NCBI GenBank assembly: GCA_964528315.1
Contig: CAZGRO010000065.1
Span: forward strand, 1 to 8,037
Reading direction: 5' to 3'
From: JALHTG01 sp964528315
GTDB lineage: Archaea; Thermoproteota; Bathyarchaeia; 40CM-2-53-6; JALHTG01
Length of the DNA stretch: 8,037 nucleotides
Position numbers and translations under genes: made by a program. Positions 5,187 through 8,037 of the stretch are shown piece by piece (position 1 is the stretch's first letter; every line of letters starts with the position of its first letter). The notes beneath the pieces are model-generated. The model worked only from the letters and a program-made list of their open reading frames with translations. It searched no databases and was not told the DNA's origin.

Positions 5187-6275
5187 TCAAACGGTTCCCC
5201 ATGTGTGTTCGCAATTACAGTAGCTCTTGCCCAAGTCATCCATACCCACTCTGCGAGTGCTAGTCTTGAATTCGAAGTTTACTACTCTTGCAGGATACTC
5301 GTTGTAGAATATTCCGTGCCAAAGCGGTCCTATCAGCGGTTGCCATATATGCCAGCAGCACCTCGCGTAGGTCGCCATCTCTATGTTAAGCTCGGCCTCA
5401 TCAGAGAATGCGTTCACATTGAATATCGGAAGATCGTTCTCGAAACGTTTCACGACCTTGATTCTCTTCATGAGATATTCCCTTTCCTCCTCAGGATCAT
5501 AGAAGCTGAGCATCTTTGAGACAGGTTTCTCTCCCCAATCCATGAGGCTCTCGTGGGATATTGAGCGTCTAAGCATTGGAGGCCCGATATGTGGCAAGAA
5601 GTAGTGTAGGTGAGCGGTATTGTCCCACTGCACCAGCGCCCAGTACCAAGAGGGAGTTATTGATGATATGCGCACCTTCTGGAAATACGATCTGCCGTTT
5701 ACGAGGATCTCGGTGTCACCTACTCGCATCTTTCCGCGAGATGAGAGTGCTCGGTACTTCAGCATGGAGTAGCTCATGTTTCCGATGAGGTTTCTTCCTG
5801 TTGGCAGTAGTTCCGACATGATGTCGTTCCACGGCTGCATCGATAGCTCGATTCCGACTTTCTCACTATCAACCTTCAGCCAAAAATCGGCGGGGCTTCC
5901 ACCGAAGGAGTATTCAGCCTGATCGTTTTCCATCTTGATTCTGCCAGAGCGATCGCTCCACTCTGTTTCAGTCTTCCCCTTGTCGAGAAGGAAAGGGTCA
6001 TGCATCTTCTTTCCGTCATAGTACCAAGACGCGACCATTGACTCGAAGGTGGAGTGATTCTCGCTGGTCTTTATCGGGATTTTCGGTTCCCAATAGAAGT
6101 CGTCTACGCGTACCTTTCTGCAGTTCCGGGTACCCCAGAGGATCATGAGTTGTTTGGGAAATTCAGGGTTGTCTGGGTTTTCGAAGAAGTGAAGCCACCA
6201 CCACCAGTGCCAGGTGCGGTTCCTAAACATGTTTTCTGGATAGATCTTCCATATGTCGCTGAAGACTTTGTGCAT
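5187..6275 (-). CDS. Tryptophan-rich protein of unknown function, possible CrtC/AttH lipocalin-like fold
   Basis: A 362-residue soluble protein with no signal peptide or membrane segment. It has 20 tryptophans (about 5.5 percent), including four in a row at 24-27 within TWHWWWWLHFFENP. Other marked stretches are KQLMILWGTRNCRKV at 41-55, EYSFGGSPADFWLKV at 121-135, GRSYFQKVRI at 194-203, SWYWALVQWDNTAHLHYF at 209-226, and ARCCWHIWQPLIGPLWHG at 304-321. Alternating strands, an internal G-x-x-Y-x-x-K region and a following W-Y-W element recall the carotenoid 1,2-hydratase/AttH lipocalin-like superfamily, but the match is remote and I give it low weight. ATG 6275 is the longest start, since a TGA stands seven codons upstream in frame. 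There is no obvious Shine-Dalgarno site; CTTAAAG at 6320-6326 is the best promoter box. It is the first gene of the minus-strand run leading to the acetyltransferase and GMP synthase. Confidence 0.8.
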   Translation of the reverse strand: MHKVFSDIWKIYPENMFRNRTWHWWWWLHFFENPDNPEFPKQLMILWGTRNCRKVRVDDFYWEPKIPIKTSENHSTFESMVASWYYDGKKMHDPFLLDKGKTETEWSDRSGRIKMENDQAEYSFGGSPADFWLKVDSEKVGIELSMQPWNDIMSELLPTGRNLIGNMSYSMLKYRALSSRGKMRVGDTEILVNGRSYFQKVRISSITPSWYWALVQWDNTAHLHYFLPHIGPPMLRRSISHESLMDWGEKPVSKMLSFYDPEEEREYLMKRIKVVKRFENDLPIFNVNAFSDEAELNIEMATYARCCWHIWQPLIGPLWHGIFYNEYPARVVNFEFKTSTRRVGMDDLGKSYCNCEHTWGTV

Positions 6276-6319
6276 GTGGGACCGATAAAGGATTCATCCA
6301 GAAAAAGCTGTTGGGTGAT

Positions 6320-6326
6320 CTTTAAG
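6320..6326 (-). promoter_or_regulatory. Possible TATA-like box for the Trp-rich gene
   Basis: CTTAAAG on the minus strand, within the palindromic ATCTTAAAGATC-like stretch at 6317-6328, lies about 47 bp before the ATG at 6275 and would give a leader of about 23 nt. CTTTATC near 6287 is too close to the start to serve. Weak evidence. Confidence 0.25.
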
Positions 6327-6417
6327 ATTGATACCTCGCGCGATTGAGGATTTTGCCTTTGATATGCAAGTATGATCCACGGATTCCTAGAACTTGACCT
6401 CATCTTTGTCTCCAAGT

Positions 6418-6426
6418 CTTAAGTAT
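6418..6426 (+). promoter_or_regulatory. TATA-like box for the secreted protein gene
   Basis: CTTAAGTAT is centred about 40 bp upstream of the ATG at 6462, implying a leader of about 15 nt that contains a short AGGTG just before the ATG. It is similar to the CTTAAG-type box proposed at 1641-1649. Confidence 0.4.
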
Positions 6427-6461
6427 GGCAAGGGTTTGTTCAGATCACAAGAGACAGGTGC

Positions 6462-7178
6462 ATGACTCCAAACATGAGAGAGATGAGCATAACTCGTTTC
6501 CGTGCCTTCCTGGCTCTGGTGTCGATCATACCCCTACTTGTGATGCCCCTAAATGCAGATGCGTCAGGTCTTCTGGCAGGGCGAGTCGTCGGATACGATA
6601 TGAATGGCAATCTCGTTCCTCTGCCACGAGCCAGAATTACGGTATACGCCAACGGGGTCCCGATCCAATCGCTGTTTCCAGCATTTGATGGATCCTATTC
6701 TGTGTCTTTGCCGTCTGGGATCTATGTTGTGACAGCCGAGCAGCCCGGTTTCAATGCCCAGAGCAGAATTGTTTCAGTCTCTGATTGGCATTGGACCGCG
6801 CTGGATTTCTACATGCTGCCTGCTCCTGCTATTGCGGGCAATGTTTTTGATTTCAGTTTGTCAAGCCTCGGCCCAATCACAATCCTTCCAGGCCAACTAG
6901 GTTGGACCACAATCCAAGTCACTGTTCGCTCTGGATTAACTCAGATGGTGAATTTGTCTGTGTCAGGCCTTCCTGCCGGTGCAGTGGCGTCGCTCAGCCC
7001 AGTCGCTGGGAGCCCATCATTCGCCAGTATCTGCATCATCACAGCTTCGCTTGTTGCCCAGACTGGTTCATACAATGTGACCGTGGTTGGCGTCGGCGGT
7101 GGACTGAAACGCAGCACATCATTCACCTTGACTATTAGTACGCGTTTCAACACACCTGATAGACTATTGCCTCAGTAA
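6462..7178 (+). CDS. Secreted protein with carboxypeptidase-regulatory-like and Ig-like beta-sandwich domains
   Basis: A 238-residue exported protein. An N-terminal signal peptide is clear: basic SITRFR, hydrophobic core FLALVSIIPLLVMPL, then NADAS with likely cleavage around residues 33-36. Residues about 36-116 (LAGRVVGYDMNG, PLPRARITVY, DGSYSVSLPSGIYVVTAEQPGF) match the carboxypeptidase regulatory-like beta-sandwich found on surface proteins. Residues about 130-228 (FSLSSLGPITILPGQLGWTTIQVTVRSG, VNLSVSGLPAGAVASLSP, GSYNVTVVGVGGGLKRSTSFTLTI) form an Ig/NEW3-like domain typical of archaeal extracellular proteins. No catalytic module and no C-terminal anchor are seen, so an adhesive, structural or ligand-binding role at the surface is the likeliest. 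ATG 6462 has an AGGTG just ahead; ATG 6474 and 6483 would also leave an intact signal peptide. A perfect stem-loop spans the stop codon. Confidence 0.82.
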   Translation: MTPNMREMSITRFRAFLALVSIIPLLVMPLNADASGLLAGRVVGYDMNGNLVPLPRARITVYANGVPIQSLFPAFDGSYSVSLPSGIYVVTAEQPGFNAQSRIVSVSDWHWTALDFYMLPAPAIAGNVFDFSLSSLGPITILPGQLGWTTIQVTVRSGLTQMVNLSVSGLPAGAVASLSPVAGSPSFASICIITASLVAQTGSYNVTVVGVGGGLKRSTSFTLTISTRFNTPDRLLPQ

Positions 7179-7188
7179 GATGCAATAG
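7164..7188 (+). terminator. Stem-loop spanning the stop codon of the secreted protein gene
   Basis: CTATTGC (7164-7170) and GCAATAG (7182-7188) are a perfect 7-bp inverted repeat with an 11-nt loop that contains the TAA stop. There is no T tract, so a role as mRNA 3' structure or processing site is as likely as termination. Confidence 0.35.
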
Positions 7189-7251
7189 CGAGTTGGACAG
7201 CGCCTCTTCCAAAGGTAGAACCGTAAAGGAATCTGCTGGAATTCTTTCCAA

Positions 7252-7959
7252 GTGACATTTGCGCACGAACAGATGCACACTTGGCAAAGCGAGCAACGAC
7301 GTATTTCAACGCGCGCAATCATCCCCAGACCCTTTTTCTTTCTGATGTTCGAACTCGAAACGGATCAGTGGGACGACTGCACTCACGCGCAGAACAGGGC
7401 GAAATGGCATTGTTGTGAGATATGGGAAAAAGCTTCATACCCGACGCCTCAATCCCTGAGTGAGGAGGAGGACATCACGGATAGGCGGATTTACGAGGAC
7501 AAGTATTTCGTCGTATCAAGCCCTGAGCATCCCCTGAATTGTAGGGAAGATGGTGGGCATCTGGTCCTAGTGAAGAAGGAAAAGGTGACTGACAGGTCTG
7601 GCATGACGTACCAAGAGGCCATTGACTTCATGCGCATATCTATGATGGTCGGAAAAGCCATGTATCAAGTGCTGCGTGTGGAGAGAGTGAACTACGAGGA
7701 CCTAGGGAACTGGGGCCTGGACGACCCTGGCGGCGCCAAAATGCATCTCCACATTTTCGGCCGTGCGAAAGAACAGACTCATCAAATTCGCGGACACCAC
7801 ATGTTTCTCTATCCAAAAGGACACAAGATATTCCGAGGCCACCTCAAACCCTTCACTAAGGATCAAATCAAGAAACTGGCGGTGAAGGTTGAAGAGATAT
7901 CTCACGATGAGAAGTACGTGAGAATGGCCGAACTAGCAGGCTTGTCCATGCTCCACTAA
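7252..7959 (+). CDS. HIT-family (histidine triad) nucleotide hydrolase or transferase
   Basis: A 235-residue protein whose C-terminal two thirds is a histidine-triad domain. HIT proteins bind nucleotides and cleave or transfer phosphoramidates and dinucleoside polyphosphates through a His nucleophile. Visible here: EDKYFVVSSPEHP at 82-93, GGHLVLVKKE at 101-110 (usual GH-x-hydrophobic-PK), NYEDLGNWG at 148-155, and the active-site segment KMHLHIFGRA at 163-172. Compared with H-x-H-x-H, the first His is Lys163, while the central nucleophile His165 and the third His167 remain. A C-terminal extension of about 60 residues follows. Residues 43-55 hold Cys and His (C43, H45, H53, C54, C55) that could bind zinc. 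GTG 7252 is the longest start, with a weak TAAAGG box about 25 bp upstream; ATG 7345 (residue 32) is a good alternative because no family similarity is seen before it. Confidence 0.82.
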   Translation: MTFAHEQMHTWQSEQRRISTRAIIPRPFFFLMFELETDQWDDCTHAQNRAKWHCCEIWEKASYPTPQSLSEEEDITDRRIYEDKYFVVSSPEHPLNCREDGGHLVLVKKEKVTDRSGMTYQEAIDFMRISMMVGKAMYQVLRVERVNYEDLGNWGLDDPGGAKMHLHIFGRAKEQTHQIRGHHMFLYPKGHKIFRGHLKPFTKDQIKKLAVKVEEISHDEKYVRMAELAGLSMLH

Positions 7960-7993
7960 TCAATTTCCTCTGTGTGTGCACAGCACAATTGAT
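7959..7993 (+). terminator. Interrupted stem-loop directly after the HIT gene
   Basis: ATCAATT (7959-7965) pairs with AATTGAT (7987-7993), and within it CTGTG (7970-7974) pairs with CACAG (7979-7983) around a TGTG loop, with an internal loop of TCCT against CAC. The stem begins with the last base of the stop codon. There is no T tract; it is probably a terminator or protective 3' mRNA structure. Confidence 0.4.
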
Positions 7994-8037
7994 GAGCACG
8001 CAGAAAAGTGATTCTCATGACAATGCATGCGCTAGTC

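Overview
The window reads as archaeal chromosomal DNA. The strongest signs are a stand-alone ATP-pyrophosphatase subunit of GMP synthase (in bacteria and eukaryotes it is fused to the glutaminase), a minimal single-domain parvulin of the type known from Cenarchaeum, and TATA-like boxes about 25-35 bp upstream of most start codons with few Shine-Dalgarno sites, which points to leaderless or short-leader mRNAs. Sequence alone does not fix the phylum; a mesophilic TACK-group (Thaumarchaeota/Bathyarchaeia-like) or Thermoplasmata-like archaeon would fit. No insertion sequence, CRISPR array, tRNA, rRNA or phage gene was seen.

Layout. 1-1475 is a minus-strand block, read from right to left: a VOC/glyoxalase-fold metalloprotein (1101-1475), a small membrane protein with a C-terminal zinc ribbon (496-900), a poly-T terminator (434-458), and a parvulin peptidyl-prolyl isomerase cut off by the window edge (1-267). 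1548-1670 is a divergent promoter region with a perfect 12-bp palindrome. 1671-3025 is a plus-strand operon in which an ECF-transporter S component overlaps by 4 nt (GTGA) with an amidohydrolase. 3026-3211 lies between convergent genes and holds a nested inverted-repeat structure. 3212-6275 is a second minus-strand block: a tryptophan-rich protein of unknown function (5187-6275), a GNAT acetyltransferase with a YoaP-like C-terminal domain (4297-5094) and GMP synthase subunit B (3212-4177). 6276-6461 is a divergent promoter region. 6462-7959 on the plus strand has a secreted two-domain beta-sandwich protein and a HIT-family protein, each followed by or ending in a stem-loop.

How the genes fit together. 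Most are unrelated housekeeping or accessory functions. The one clear functional unit is the ECF S component plus amidohydrolase: a membrane substrate-binding protein translationally coupled to a metal-dependent hydrolase suggests uptake and hydrolytic salvage of a small molecule, perhaps under an operator-controlled promoter. The least explained item is the Trp-rich protein, whose distant features suggest a CrtC/AttH lipocalin-like fold. I found no clear new defence or mobile system.
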